64,000 nt of DNA from Variovorax brevis (GTDB taxonomy: Bacteria; Pseudomonadota; Gammaproteobacteria; Burkholderiales; Burkholderiaceae_C), in NCBI RefSeq assembly GCF_030317105.1, contig NZ_JASZYG010000004.1:434001-498000 (forward strand), in the 5' to 3' direction. Shown piece by piece: positions 37,073-45,356 of this stretch (position 1 is its first letter; every line of letters begins with the position of its first letter). The position numbers and the translations under genes are program-made. The notes beneath the pieces are model-generated. The model ran no database searches and was not told the origin of the DNA. It was given only the letters and a program-made list of their open reading frames with translations.

Positions 37073-38062
37073 ATGAAGAAGCTCATCAACGACGTCGACA
37101 ACATCCTGACCGAATCGCTCGACGGCTTTGCGGCCGCCCACGCGGACATCGTCACGCTCGGCGAAGGCGGCCTGTTCGTGCGCCGCAAGACCACCCGGCC
37201 GGGCAAGGTCGCGCTGATCTCGGGTGGCGGCTCGGGCCACGAGCCACTGCACGCCGGCTTCATCGGCCACGGCATGCTGGATGCGGCCTGCCCGGGGCAA
37301 GTGTTCACCTCGCCCACGCCCGACCAGATGCTGGCCGCGGCCCACGCGGTCAACACAGGCGCTGGCGTTCTGTTCATCGTCAAGAACTATTCGGGCGACA
37401 TGATGAACTTCCAGATGGCCGCGGAGATGGTCGACTGCGAGAACGAAACCGTCATCGTCAACGACGACGTGGCGGTGGAAAACTCCACCTACACCACCGG
37501 CCGGCGCGGCGTGGCCGGCACGCTCATCGTCGAGAAGATCGTCGGCGCCGCCGCCGAGCGAGGCGACTCGCTGGCCGAACTCAAGGCGCTGGGCGATGCG
37601 GTCAATAAGGCCACGGCGTCGATGGGCGTTGCCCTCACCTCCTGCACCGTTCCCGCGGCCGGCAAGCCGACTTTCCAGATCGGACCGGAGGAAATGGAAA
37701 TGGGCGTCGGCATCCACGGCGAACCAGGCCGGCGCCGCGTCAAGCTTGCCTCGGCGGACGACATCGCGGCGGAGCTGACCGGCGCCATCCTGAAAGACCT
37801 GTCGCTCAAGGCGGGGCAAGAGGTGATCCTGCTGGTCAACGGCTTTGGCGGCACGCCGCTGATGGAGCTGTACCTGATGGTCAATTCAGTGCGAAAGATC
37901 CTCGACGGGCACGGGCTGAAAGTGGCGCGCTTCCTCACCGGGCCTTACGTGACCTCGCTGGAAATGGCGGGGTCTTCGGTGACGGTGAGCGCGGTCGATG
38001 CGGCCACGCTGGCACTGTGGGATGCGCCGGTGCACACGCCGGCGCTGCGATGGGGGATGTGA
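37073..38062 (+). CDS. dhaK: Dihydroxyacetone kinase subunit DhaK
   Basis: A 329-residue DhaK that binds the keto-triose (or tetrulose) covalently as a hemiaminal through His215 in MGVGIHGEPG. Further substrate-site segments are ISGGGSGHEPLHAGFIG and NYSGDMMNF. The C-terminal part (LVNGFGGTPLMELYLM) is typical. Last gene of the operon. The product would be dihydroxyacetone phosphate or a tetrulose phosphate, which suggests the importer brings in glycerol, dihydroxyacetone, a tetritol or a similar polyol. No dehydrogenase lies in the operon to make the ketose. Confidence 0.93.
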   Translation: MKKLINDVDNILTESLDGFAAAHADIVTLGEGGLFVRRKTTRPGKVALISGGGSGHEPLHAGFIGHGMLDAACPGQVFTSPTPDQMLAAAHAVNTGAGVLFIVKNYSGDMMNFQMAAEMVDCENETVIVNDDVAVENSTYTTGRRGVAGTLIVEKIVGAAAERGDSLAELKALGDAVNKATASMGVALTSCTVPAAGKPTFQIGPEEMEMGVGIHGEPGRRRVKLASADDIAAELTGAILKDLSLKAGQEVILLVNGFGGTPLMELYLMVNSVRKILDGHGLKVARFLTGPYVTSLEMAGSSVTVSAVDAATLALWDAPVHTPALRWGM

Positions 38063-38194
38063 GTGTCTTGCGGTTACAACTGCCAGCCTGAAGCTTGACC
38101 GAGGCTGACCACAGACACGTCCAGATCGCAACCTGGATCGGAGCAGATTCACGCGAGCAAAGCACCGCGCTGCATACAGCAAATGCGTTCAAAT

Positions 38195-38452
38195 TCAGCG
38201 CAGTGGTTCGACGTGGCGAAAACGCGCAGAGCCGCGATGCGGCACGAGGAAGTCAGTGCGCGCGGCATCGGACAGCAAAAGCGCCTTCAGGGAAGGTTTG
38301 GCTGCCGAGTGCAGTCGCTTCCACTGGTCGACAGAAACCAGGACGGCCGTCTCCGCGCCACGGCGCGTGACGAGTTGCGGCCCTTCGCTGATGCAGGCAT
38401 CAAGAAATTCACTGAAACGCGCCTTCGCGTCCTGATCCGGCCAAGTATGCAT
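38195..38452 (-). CDS. Phd/YefM-family antitoxin, no toxin partner visible
   Basis: An 85-residue antitoxin of the Phd/YefM type: DAKARFSEFLDACISEGPQLVTRRGAETAVLVS (quoted in part) gives the N-terminal DNA-binding fold, and a variable C-terminal tail would bind a toxin. Downstream on the same strand only about 130 bases separate it from the convergent dhaK end, and no toxin reading frame is seen there or upstream. It looks like an orphan left after loss of its toxin, or acts in trans. Confidence 0.72.
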   Translation of the reverse strand: MHTWPDQDAKARFSEFLDACISEGPQLVTRRGAETAVLVSVDQWKRLHSAAKPSLKALLLSDAARTDFLVPHRGSARFRHVEPLR

Positions 38453-38512
38453 ACGAGCCCCCCCTTCAAACCAGTTTCATGACAAGTTTAAGACCACGGC
38501 CGTAGAACACTC

Positions 38513-38830
38513 TCAACCCAACGCCACGAACACCCGCCCTCCCTCGATCTTGACGGGAAACACCCGCAAGTCCTCGCTCACCGGCGTGCAAAGCGCCTTG
38601 CCCGAGCGAACGTCGAACTTGCCTTGGTGCAAGGGGCATTCGATCTCGTGGCCTTCCAGGAAGCCGTCGCACAGCCGCCCGTCCCCATGCGTGCAACTGT
38701 TGCTCGTGGCCCAGACGTCGTCGCCGACCTTGAAGAAGGCGATGTCGAAGCCCCCCACTTCGATGCCCTTGACGTCGTCGGCGGGCAGTTCGTCGACGGC
38801 AGCGGCGTCGACCCAGGTTTCTTGGCTCAT
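38513..38830 (-). CDS. Rieske ferredoxin component of ring-hydroxylating oxygenase
   Basis: A 105-residue Rieske [2Fe-2S] ferredoxin (NagAb/AndAb-like). Cluster ligands are in CTHGDGRL (CxH) and CPLHQGKFD (CxxH). It would carry electrons from a reductase to the oxygenase encoded upstream. It begins 14 bases after the small-subunit gene, in the same operon. The reductase partner is not in the window. Last gene of the oxygenase operon. Confidence 0.88.
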   Translation of the reverse strand: MSQETWVDAAAVDELPADDVKGIEVGGFDIAFFKVGDDVWATSNSCTHGDGRLCDGFLEGHEIECPLHQGKFDVRSGKALCTPVSEDLRVFPVKIEGGRVFVALG

Positions 38831-38844
38831 GCGGTTCTTCTTTT

Positions 38845-39318
38845 TCAGATCGGGTAAATGATGGAGTTCGGGATCATTTCGCTGTCGTACACCACGAGGC
38901 GCGACGCGAACTTCAGGCCTTCAGGCGTTGGCACGATGGTGTCGATGTAGCGGCCCACGTTGAATACTGTGGAAAGCTCGCTGAGCTTGGTGCGAAAGAC
39001 GGAGTAGTTCGCCTCGCTGTGGATCGTGCCGTCCTCGTCGATGCGATGCACCAGCGGCAGGCCGACGATGTGGCGCTGGTAGTAGGGGTCGTGGAACAGC
39101 GTCTCCTGGATGCCGTAGACCCGGTCTTCGAGCATGCCGCGGCTTTCGAAAGACAGGGTAGCCAGCGGCAGGCCGCGCTCGTGGTTCTCGCGCGGCTGCA
39201 GGCGGTAGCTGCACTGCTCGATGAAGAAGCCCGGCCAGTCGAACCACTTGCCTGAATCCACCGCGCGGGCGTAGTCGGCGTAGAGCTGGACCAGCTCGAA
39301 ATAGCGTTCGAACTGCAT
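38845..39318 (-). CDS. Ring-hydroxylating oxygenase, small (beta) subunit
   Basis: A 157-residue NTF2-fold beta subunit of a Rieske oxygenase (NagH/AndAd-like). Typical segments are [20 protein letters not shown] and [20 protein letters not shown]; beta subunits are structural, helping form the alpha3beta3 hexamer. It starts 4 bases after the large-subunit stop. Identification depends partly on its place between the alpha subunit and ferredoxin genes. Confidence 0.88.
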   Translation of the reverse strand: MQFERYFELVQLYADYARAVDSGKWFDWPGFFIEQCSYRLQPRENHERGLPLATLSFESRGMLEDRVYGIQETLFHDPYYQRHIVGLPLVHRIDEDGTIHSEANYSVFRTKLSELSTVFNVGRYIDTIVPTPEGLKFASRLVVYDSEMIPNSIIYPI

Positions 39319-39322
39319 GGCG

Positions 39323-40582
39323 TCAAGCTTCCATGACTTCGCGCCAATAGCGGTACATGCCGCGAATGAGCGTCTCGGTGACCATGTGGTCGGTGTCTTC
39401 CACTTCGCGCCCGCCGAGCTCGGCCAGCGTGCGGTGAAAGGGCTTCTGCTCGAAACCCTGCTGCGAAAACTCGATGACCTCGCCATCGTCGGCCGACACG
39501 AAGCCCGCCGGCCCGAACAGGTTGGCCTGCCGCAGGCGGCGCTGTTGCATTTCTTCGGTGTCGTCTTCAAAGCCGAAGTGCGTCCAGACGAAATCGAAGG
39601 CATCGTGGCCGACCGGCTGGATGTGCCGCGTCGACACGCTGTTGACCTGCTGCTGCAGGATGACGCTCGGGAAAATCGTCGTCATCACCGCCGTTGGCCC
39701 GCCCCACCAGTCTTCCGGCACGATGTCCAGGAAGCGCGGGTCCTTGAGCTGCATGCTTTCCTTGAAGCTCGACACCTGCGTGACCTGCGAGGCTGCGCCG
39801 GCCTGTCCGCGGGTAGAGATCATCGCGGCATGGCGGCCGTGCGTATCCATCTTGAGTTCGGACTTGTTGTCCGCGCGCCAGAGCCCGAAGGTGACGAACC
39901 AAGTGTGCAGCAGGCCGGGGTGGTACGGGTCCTTGATGTTCTCCTGCATGAGCTTCCAGTTGCCCGGAATGCGCTGGCGGTTGTAGCCGAGGATCTTGAG
40001 CTTGCGGCCGTTGAAGAGGCGGTCGAAGTAGCGCAGGATGGTCGGGCCCATGAAGTCCTCGAAAGACTCCACCTCATGGTCGAAAGACGCAAACACCACG
40101 CCGCCGCGCGTCGCCACCTTGAGCTTGTTCAGGCCGTTGTCTTCCGTCTTGAAGTCGGCGGGCATGCCGCCGTTGACCTTGCCGTCCTGCTTCACGCCGC
40201 GCCGGAAGGGCACGCCCTGCAGGTCGCCCTTGAGCGAGTAGTTCCACTGGTGATAGGGGCAGGTGAAATCCTTGCGGTTGCCGTTGCGCTCGCGGCAAAA
40301 ACGCATGCCGCGGTGCGCGCATACGTTCTCGACCACGTTGATGCCACCCTCCGCATCGCGCACCATGATCACCGAGCGCTCACCGATGGCGGTGCGGGTG
40401 AAATCGCCGGGCTTGGGAATCTCCGCCTCGAGGCCGACGTAGCACCAGTGCTTGTTGTAGAAAAAGCGCTCCAGCTCCTTCTTGTGCTGCGCCTCGCCGG
40501 TGTAGGCCATGAAAGGAATGCGGTTGGTCTTTTCCGATTCCCACCGGATCGCTTCCGGAAAAACAATGCTCTGCGTGCTCAT
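39323..40582 (-). CDS. Ring-hydroxylating oxygenase, large (alpha) subunit, NagG/AndAc-like
   Basis: A 419-residue alpha subunit with an N-terminal Rieske cluster site (CAHRGMRF and CPYHQWNYS, ligands CxH and CxxH) and a C-terminal non-heme iron domain. The usual 2-His ligands are expected in [15 protein letters not shown]. The text is close to what I recall for NagG (salicylate 5-hydroxylase, giving gentisate) and AndAc (anthranilate dioxygenase). The divergent regulator is NahR-like, which favours salicylate or a relative. ATG 40582 has AGAGGAG upstream. No gentisate or catechol pathway genes lie in the window. Confidence 0.85.
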   Translation of the reverse strand: MSTQSIVFPEAIRWESEKTNRIPFMAYTGEAQHKKELERFFYNKHWCYVGLEAEIPKPGDFTRTAIGERSVIMVRDAEGGINVVENVCAHRGMRFCRERNGNRKDFTCPYHQWNYSLKGDLQGVPFRRGVKQDGKVNGGMPADFKTEDNGLNKLKVATRGGVVFASFDHEVESFEDFMGPTILRYFDRLFNGRKLKILGYNRQRIPGNWKLMQENIKDPYHPGLLHTWFVTFGLWRADNKSELKMDTHGRHAAMISTRGQAGAASQVTQVSSFKESMQLKDPRFLDIVPEDWWGGPTAVMTTIFPSVILQQQVNSVSTRHIQPVGHDAFDFVWTHFGFEDDTEEMQQRRLRQANLFGPAGFVSADDGEVIEFSQQGFEQKPFHRTLAELGGREVEDTDHMVTETLIRGMYRYWREVMEA

Positions 40583-40654
40583 CGTGGTCTCCTCTGTGCA
40601 GTGATGATCGGACGCAGCCGCACATTTGCCAATAGAATTTGGTGAATCCATCGC

Positions 40655-40669
40655 ATCACCCTCATGAAT
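40655..40669 (-). promoter_or_regulatory. NahR-type LysR operator
   Basis: On the minus strand it reads ATTCATGAGGGTGAT, matching the recalled NahR/NagR site ATTCA-N6-TGAT. It lies 72 bases upstream of the oxygenase start codon, oriented toward it, and 14 bases upstream of the regulator start. That is where a LysR protein would both activate the oxygenase operon and repress itself. Confidence 0.7.
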
Positions 40670-40683
40670 AAAGGAGCGAAGGG

Positions 40684-41592
40684 GTGGAACTGCGCGACAT
40701 CGACCTCAACCTGCTGCTGGTCTTCGACCGGATGCTCGCGGAAAAGCGCGTCTCGGCCGTGGCGGAAGGCCTCGGGCTTTCCCAGCCGGCCATCAGCAAT
40801 GCGCTGGCGCGCCTGCGTCGCCTGCTGGGCGACGAGCTCTTCCTGCGCACCGCGCGCGGCATGGAGCCCACGCCCTTTGCGCTGCAGCTGGCCGAGCCGG
40901 TGGCTTATGCCATGGCCGCGCTGCATGGCGCGCTGAACAAGCCCACCGCCTTCGACCCCGCCACCAGCCAGCGCAGCTTCACGCTGGCCATGACCGACAT
41001 CGGCGAGATCTACTTTGCGCCGGTGCTCATGGACGTGTTGTCGCGCGCGGCGCCCGGCGTGACCATCAGCACGGTGCGCAACACGGCCGTGAACCTGCGC
41101 GATGCGATGGAGGCCGGGCAGGTGGACATTGCGATGGGGCTGCTGCCGCAGCTCAAGGCGAGCATCTACCAGCGGCGCCTGTTCAGGCAGCGCTACGTCT
41201 GCCTTTTCAGCGCCACGCATCCGCTCGCGGCCAAGCCCAAACTCACGCTCAAGGAGTTCTGCGCGGCCGACCATGTGTTGATCAAATCCGCCGGCACCGG
41301 CCACGGACAGGTCGACGAGTTGATGGCCGCCCAGGGCGTTGCGCGCCGCGTGCGGCTGACGGTGCCGCACTTCGTGGCGGTGGGGCACATCCTTCGCTCC
41401 ACGCCGATGATCGCCACCGTGCCCGAGCGGCTGGCCACCAGCATTGCGGAGCCTTTCGGGCTCGTGTGGCGCGCGCACCCGGTGCCCTTGCCGCAGATCA
41501 CCATCAACTCGTTCTGGCATGCACGCTTCCACCGCGATCCGGGCAACCAATGGTTGCGTGACCTGCTGTTCGACACCTTTGCCGATCCATGA
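40684..41592 (+). CDS. LysR-family regulator, NahR/NagR-like
   Basis: A 302-residue LysR regulator: N-terminal winged helix (MELRDIDLNLLLVFDRML ... AISNALARLRRLLGD) and a C-terminal effector domain. Segments such as FTLAMTDIGEIYF, SAGTGHGQVDELM and VPHFVAVGHIL closely follow NahR, the salicylate-responsive activator of naphthalene/salicylate genes. GTG start with AAAGGAG. It is divergent from the NagGH-like oxygenase and probably regulates it. The stop overlaps the start of the catalase-fold gene (ATGA). Confidence 0.9.
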   Translation: MELRDIDLNLLLVFDRMLAEKRVSAVAEGLGLSQPAISNALARLRRLLGDELFLRTARGMEPTPFALQLAEPVAYAMAALHGALNKPTAFDPATSQRSFTLAMTDIGEIYFAPVLMDVLSRAAPGVTISTVRNTAVNLRDAMEAGQVDIAMGLLPQLKASIYQRRLFRQRYVCLFSATHPLAAKPKLTLKEFCAADHVLIKSAGTGHGQVDELMAAQGVARRVRLTVPHFVAVGHILRSTPMIATVPERLATSIAEPFGLVWRAHPVPLPQITINSFWHARFHRDPGNQWLRDLLFDTFADP

Positions 41593-42632
41593 TGGAACAA
41601 GCCCTGGACGAGAGCGCGAAGAGCGCGGCGTGGCATGAAGTGATTCCGCCCGGCGAGGCGGCGCAGTTCGAGGCGTGCGTGCGCGAGATGACGCGCTACC
41701 AGCAATCCTTTGCGCGCAAGGGCGACGGGCAGCCCCATCGGGGCTTTCACGTCAAGTCACACGCCGGGCTGGAGGCCGAATTCAGGGTGCTCGACAACCT
41801 GCCTGCGGCTGCGCGGCACGGCGTCTTCAGGGAAGCCCGCAGCTTCAAGGCGTGGGTGCGATTGACGAATGGCTTCAGCAGCGCGCGGCACGACTGCTAT
41901 CCCGATCTGCTCGGCTTTGCCGTCAAGCTGCGCGGCGTCCAAGGCACGAAGCTGATGGCGGGGCAGGAACATGCGGACACGCAGGACTTTCTCGCGCTCA
42001 ACCATGCCTATGTGCCGGCTGCCGACGCGGTGGAGTTGATGATCATGTCGATGGCAGCGGCCAACCCGCTGACCGCGCCGTTCAAGATGGCGCGGCGGCT
42101 GGGCGTGCGGCGTGCCCTGCAGTCACTCCTGTGGACCTTGCGCTGGCTGCCGAGGCGGCTCCTGCTGCGCAGCATCGCCGACGAACACTTTCACGGCCTC
42201 ACACCCATGGCCATCGGCCCGCATGCGGTGAAGTTCATGTGGCATGCGCAGTCACCCGCGACGACCACACCGCGCTCCTTGCGCCGCAACCACCTTCGCG
42301 ACGAACTGAAACAGCGTTTGACCGAGGGTGAGATCCGCTACGATTTCCTCGTGCAGTTCTACGTGGACGAGCGCAAGACACCGATCGATGGCACATTCGC
42401 ATGGAAGCCGCAGGACGCACCTTGGGTGAAGCTGGCCGAACTCATCATCCCGCGCTGCGATCTGGACAGCGCCGAAACGCGGCGCACGGAAGCGTGGCTC
42501 GGCATGGTCTCCTTCAATCCGTGGCACGCCATTGCCGAGCATCGCCCGATCGGCAACGTGCAGCGCGGTCGCCGCGTGATCTACGAGGGCAGCGCCAAAC
42601 TCCGGGGACGCGAGGCCGATCCGGTTTCCTGA
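41589..42632 (+). CDS. Catalase-fold haem protein (short, SrpA-like)
   Basis: A 347-residue protein of the catalase-related superfamily: KGDGQPHRGFHVKSHAGLEAEF matches the catalase N-terminal arm with its catalytic-His region, followed by AWVRLTNGFSSARHDCYPDLLGFAVKL and QDFLALNHAYVP. It is much shorter than true catalases (about 480). The proximal region has a candidate Tyr in RRVIYEGSAKLRG. Relatives include SrpA and allene-oxide-synthase-like proteins. Peroxide chemistry is possible; activity is unknown. Coupled to the LysR gene, so it may respond to aromatic metabolism. Confidence 0.8.
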   Translation: MMEQALDESAKSAAWHEVIPPGEAAQFEACVREMTRYQQSFARKGDGQPHRGFHVKSHAGLEAEFRVLDNLPAAARHGVFREARSFKAWVRLTNGFSSARHDCYPDLLGFAVKLRGVQGTKLMAGQEHADTQDFLALNHAYVPAADAVELMIMSMAAANPLTAPFKMARRLGVRRALQSLLWTLRWLPRRLLLRSIADEHFHGLTPMAIGPHAVKFMWHAQSPATTTPRSLRRNHLRDELKQRLTEGEIRYDFLVQFYVDERKTPIDGTFAWKPQDAPWVKLAELIIPRCDLDSAETRRTEAWLGMVSFNPWHAIAEHRPIGNVQRGRRVIYEGSAKLRGREADPVS

Positions 42633-42658
42633 ATTTCTGAAGCGAGAGGAGCATTGCG

Positions 42659-42892
42659 ATGGACCTGACCCACCACACCCTACCCGATCTGTTCCGCCAG
42701 CTCGGGCTGCCGAGCGAGCAGGCCGACATCGACCGCTTCGTTGCGGAGCATCGCCCGCTGGACAACAAGATCCAGCTTGCCGACGCGCCCTTCTGGAGCA
42801 AGGGCCAGTCGCAATTCCTGCGCGAGGAAATCACCGAAGACGCGGAGTGGGCGGAGATCGTCGATCAGTTGAACGTGTTGCTGCGGGCTTGA
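42659..42892 (+). CDS. DUF2789 protein
   Basis: A 77-residue acidic cytosolic protein ([20 protein letters not shown] ... [18 protein letters not shown]) of the DUF2789 family, function unknown. It has a strong ribosome-binding site (GAGAGGAG) and starts 26 bases after the catalase-fold gene, so it may share its transcript. Confidence 0.85.
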   Translation: MDLTHHTLPDLFRQLGLPSEQADIDRFVAEHRPLDNKIQLADAPFWSKGQSQFLREEITEDAEWAEIVDQLNVLLRA

Positions 42893-42933
42893 GGCGCGGG
42901 TGCACCCAGTGCACTCCATTGACGTCGCAAGTC

Positions 42934-42959
42934 GATGTATCTACAATTGTATGTACATC
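42934..42959. promoter_or_regulatory. Palindromic operator before vapBC
   Basis: A perfect 10-base dyad TACAATTGTA is flanked symmetrically, two bases out on each side, by GATGTA and TACATC. It ends 12 bases before the antitoxin start and overlaps the likely promoter. Such nested palindromes are usual binding sites for the VapB-VapC complex, which represses its own operon. Confidence 0.75.
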
Positions 42960-42971
42960 AAGGAGGCAATC

Positions 42972-43238
42972 ATGCAACAACCCACTGCAAAACTCTTCGC
43001 CACCGGCGGCAGCCAAGCCGTGCGCCTGCCGGCCGAGTTCCGTTTCGAGGGCAGCACCGAGGTCTACATACGACGCGACGAAAGCACTGGCGACGTCATT
43101 CTGTCCACTCGCTCGCCCGTCGATTGGCACGCATTCATGCAACTGCGCCAGCAACTCGGACCTGTGCCCAAGGATTTCCTTGCAGATCGCGCTCAAGGCC
43201 AGGAGCAACGCGACCCCTTCAAGGATTGGAAGGAATGA
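42972..43238 (+). CDS. vapB: VapB-type antitoxin (AbrB/SpoVT fold)
   Basis: An 88-residue antitoxin. The N-terminal swapped-hairpin DNA-binding domain is seen in [20 protein letters not shown] and the C-terminal tail ([17 protein letters not shown]) would wrap the toxin. AGGAGG lies 6 bases before ATG. The stop overlaps the toxin start (ATGA). It would neutralise the RNase downstream and, with it, repress the operon at the upstream palindrome. Confidence 0.88.
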   Translation: MQQPTAKLFATGGSQAVRLPAEFRFEGSTEVYIRRDESTGDVILSTRSPVDWHAFMQLRQQLGPVPKDFLADRAQGQEQRDPFKDWKE

Positions 43239-43651
43239 CGCTCTACATGCTCGACACAAATGCCGCGAGCGAGGCCATTCGAGGACATCCAGCTTTTGAC
43301 ATGCGTTTGCAAGCGCTCGCGCCTGGACAGTGGTGCATATCCGCGATCACTTGTTCCGAGATTCGCTTCGGCGTGGCCAGGCGTCCCGAAGCAGTACGCC
43401 TGCACCAGATCGTGAACGAGTTCTTGCGTATCGTGCCCATCCTTCCTTGGGACGCCGAGGCTGCAAACAGGCACGGTGCACTGCGTGCAGACCTGAAGTC
43501 GCGCGGAAAGCCCATCGGCGACTTCGACGAGATGATCGCCGCGCATGCATTGGCAACGGGCGCGGTCGTAGTGACGGACAACACAAGGCACTTTGCGCGC
43601 GTGCCTGGCCTCGTGATTGAGAACTGGCTGCGGCCAAGCGCTGATCACTGA
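43235..43651 (+). CDS. vapC: VapC-type PIN-domain ribonuclease toxin
   Basis: A 138-residue PIN-domain toxin. The acidic metal site is formed by Asp in MLDTNAASE, Glu in TCSEIRFG, Asp in [12 protein letters not shown] and Asp in VTDNTRHF, all present. VapC toxins cut specific RNAs, often initiator tRNA, when the antitoxin is lost. Coupled to vapB by ATGA. The pair is intact and likely functional. Confidence 0.9.
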   Translation: MTLYMLDTNAASEAIRGHPAFDMRLQALAPGQWCISAITCSEIRFGVARRPEAVRLHQIVNEFLRIVPILPWDAEAANRHGALRADLKSRGKPIGDFDEMIAAHALATGAVVVTDNTRHFARVPGLVIENWLRPSADH

Positions 43652-43699
43652 CCATCGCCGGCGCAGCGCCCTCTTGCCCGATGCCGTCGATGCCGGGAT

Positions 43700-44311
43700 T
43701 CAGTCGAGAAACTCGACCTTGCCCGTTTCGAGCGAATACTCGGCACCCACCACGCGCAGCTGACCCGCTTCAATCAGCTCCGCCAGAATCTTCGACCCGC
43801 TTGTCAGCTGCTCCACCGACTGGCGCACGTTCGCGCGCACGCTCTTGCAGATCAAGGTTTTGCGGTCGTACCCCCGTTCGGGTGACAGCAAGCCAGCCAC
43901 CGCCGGCTCGATGCGCTCGGCAATGAAACGCATGTGGGGCGAGCGGGCCTCGGCGGGCCGGCGTAAGCGTTCCAGCGTGCCAACGACCGCGCCGCAGTTC
44001 GAATGTCCGAGCACCACCACCAGCGGCGTGCCGAAGGCCGCGGCGGCAAACTCGACGCTGCCCAGTTGCGAAGGCGAGACGATGTTGCCGGCCACGCGGA
44101 TGACGAAGATGTCGCCGAGGTCCTGGTCGAACACGATCTCCACCGGAACCCGGGAGTCGGAGCAGCCGATGACGATGGCGAAGGGCTCCTGCTGGAAATC
44201 GGTGCGCGCACGCTGCACGCGCCGCAAGAAAGTCTCTTCGCTGCCGATGCCCGATGCAAAGTGCCCGTTGCCTTCGCGAAGGCGTTGCAGTGCTGCGTCT
44301 GCGGTGATCAT
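43700..44311 (-). CDS. Beta-class carbonic anhydrase
   Basis: A 203-residue beta-carbonic anhydrase interconverting CO2 and bicarbonate in the cytosol. Zinc ligands lie in IGCSDSRVP (Cys and the Asp-Arg dyad) and GHSNCGAV (His, Cys). ATG 44311 is preferred (AGAAGGGA upstream) over a TTG 24 bases earlier. It lies 25 bases downstream of the YeiH-type gene and is the last gene of the minus-strand carboxylase operon. There it could supply bicarbonate to the biotin carboxylase encoded in the divergent operon. Confidence 0.9.
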   Translation of the reverse strand: MITADAALQRLREGNGHFASGIGSEETFLRRVQRARTDFQQEPFAIVIGCSDSRVPVEIVFDQDLGDIFVIRVAGNIVSPSQLGSVEFAAAAFGTPLVVVLGHSNCGAVVGTLERLRRPAEARSPHMRFIAERIEPAVAGLLSPERGYDRKTLICKSVRANVRQSVEQLTSGSKILAELIEAGQLRVVGAEYSLETGKVEFLD

Positions 44312-44336
44312 GGGATGCGTCCCTTCTTTCTTCAAT

Positions 44337-45356
44337 TCAACGTGCGAGGAGGATGAAGGCGACCACCAGCAGCGCCAGGAACGCCGTCTCGCTCACCATC
44401 AGCACGATGGGCTTCAGGCCCACCGTCGCAAAGTCCTTCAGGTGCGACTTCATGCCGATGGCTGCCATGGAAATCACCAGCAACCATGTCGACAGCGTCT
44501 GCAGCGCCTGCTGCAAGACCGGAGGAATCAACCCGGCGCTGTTGACCGCGACCAGCATCGCAAAGGCCACCACGAACCAGGGCAGCAGCGGCGGCTTGGG
44601 CCCGCCCGCCGCATGGCCCTTGCGGTAAGACAGGGTGATGACCAGGATCACTGGCAGCAGCATCACCACGCGCAATAGTTTCACGATGGTCGCGACGTCG
44701 CCGGTCTCCTTCGACATGCCGTAGCCCGCGCCCACCACCTGCGCCACGTCGTGGATCGTCCCGCCCAGGAAGACGCCGGCCGGCTGCTGGCCCAGGCCCA
44801 GCAGGTTCACGATCATCGGGTAGACGATCATGGCCACGGTGGAGAGCGTGCTCACGCCTATCACGGTGAAGATGGTGGCGCGCTCCTTGACGTTGTCCTG
44901 CGGGTGCGAGGGCATCACCGCGGCGATGGCCATTGCCGCGGATGCGCCACAAATCGCCACCGCGCCACCGGTCAGCACGCCGAAGCGGTTGCGATAGCCC
45001 ATCAGGCGTGCCAGCACGATGCCGAAGCCGATGGTCAGCGCCACCGAGCCGACGACCATCGCGATCGGCATCGCGCCGAGTGCCGTGATCTGCCCCAGCG
45101 TGATGCGAACGCCCAGCGACGCCACGCCGATGCGCAGCAGCGTGCTCGCTGAAAACTTGATGCCCGGCACGCAACGGCCTTCTGTCGACAGGAAGTTCAG
45201 CGCCATGCCGAGCAGCAAGGCGAACAGCATCGCGGAGACGTGGTAGTGCTCGGCCAGCGAGATGGCGGCCACTGCCACCACCGCCGACATCAATACACCG
45301 TGGAAGTGGGTGCGCGCGGGCTCGCGCCAGCCCGGCAGGCTCATCGAGAGATTCAT
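44337..45356 (-). CDS. YeiH/UPF0324 family membrane transporter
   Basis: A 339-residue membrane protein with about nine to ten helices and family text GGAVAICGASAAMAIAAVMP and GVFLGGTIHDVAQVVGAGY. The family is annotated as putative sulfate or organosulfonate exporters; members also accompany taurine and sulfoacetate pathways. Here the context is a carboxylase operon, so an organic anion or a related product might be moved. Its start overlaps the MFS stop (ATGA). Confidence 0.85.
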   Translation of the reverse strand: MNLSMSLPGWREPARTHFHGVLMSAVVAVAAISLAEHYHVSAMLFALLLGMALNFLSTEGRCVPGIKFSASTLLRIGVASLGVRITLGQITALGAMPIAMVVGSVALTIGFGIVLARLMGYRNRFGVLTGGAVAICGASAAMAIAAVMPSHPQDNVKERATIFTVIGVSTLSTVAMIVYPMIVNLLGLGQQPAGVFLGGTIHDVAQVVGAGYGMSKETGDVATIVKLLRVVMLLPVILVITLSYRKGHAAGGPKPPLLPWFVVAFAMLVAVNSAGLIPPVLQQALQTLSTWLLVISMAAIGMKSHLKDFATVGLKPIVLMVSETAFLALLVVAFILLAR

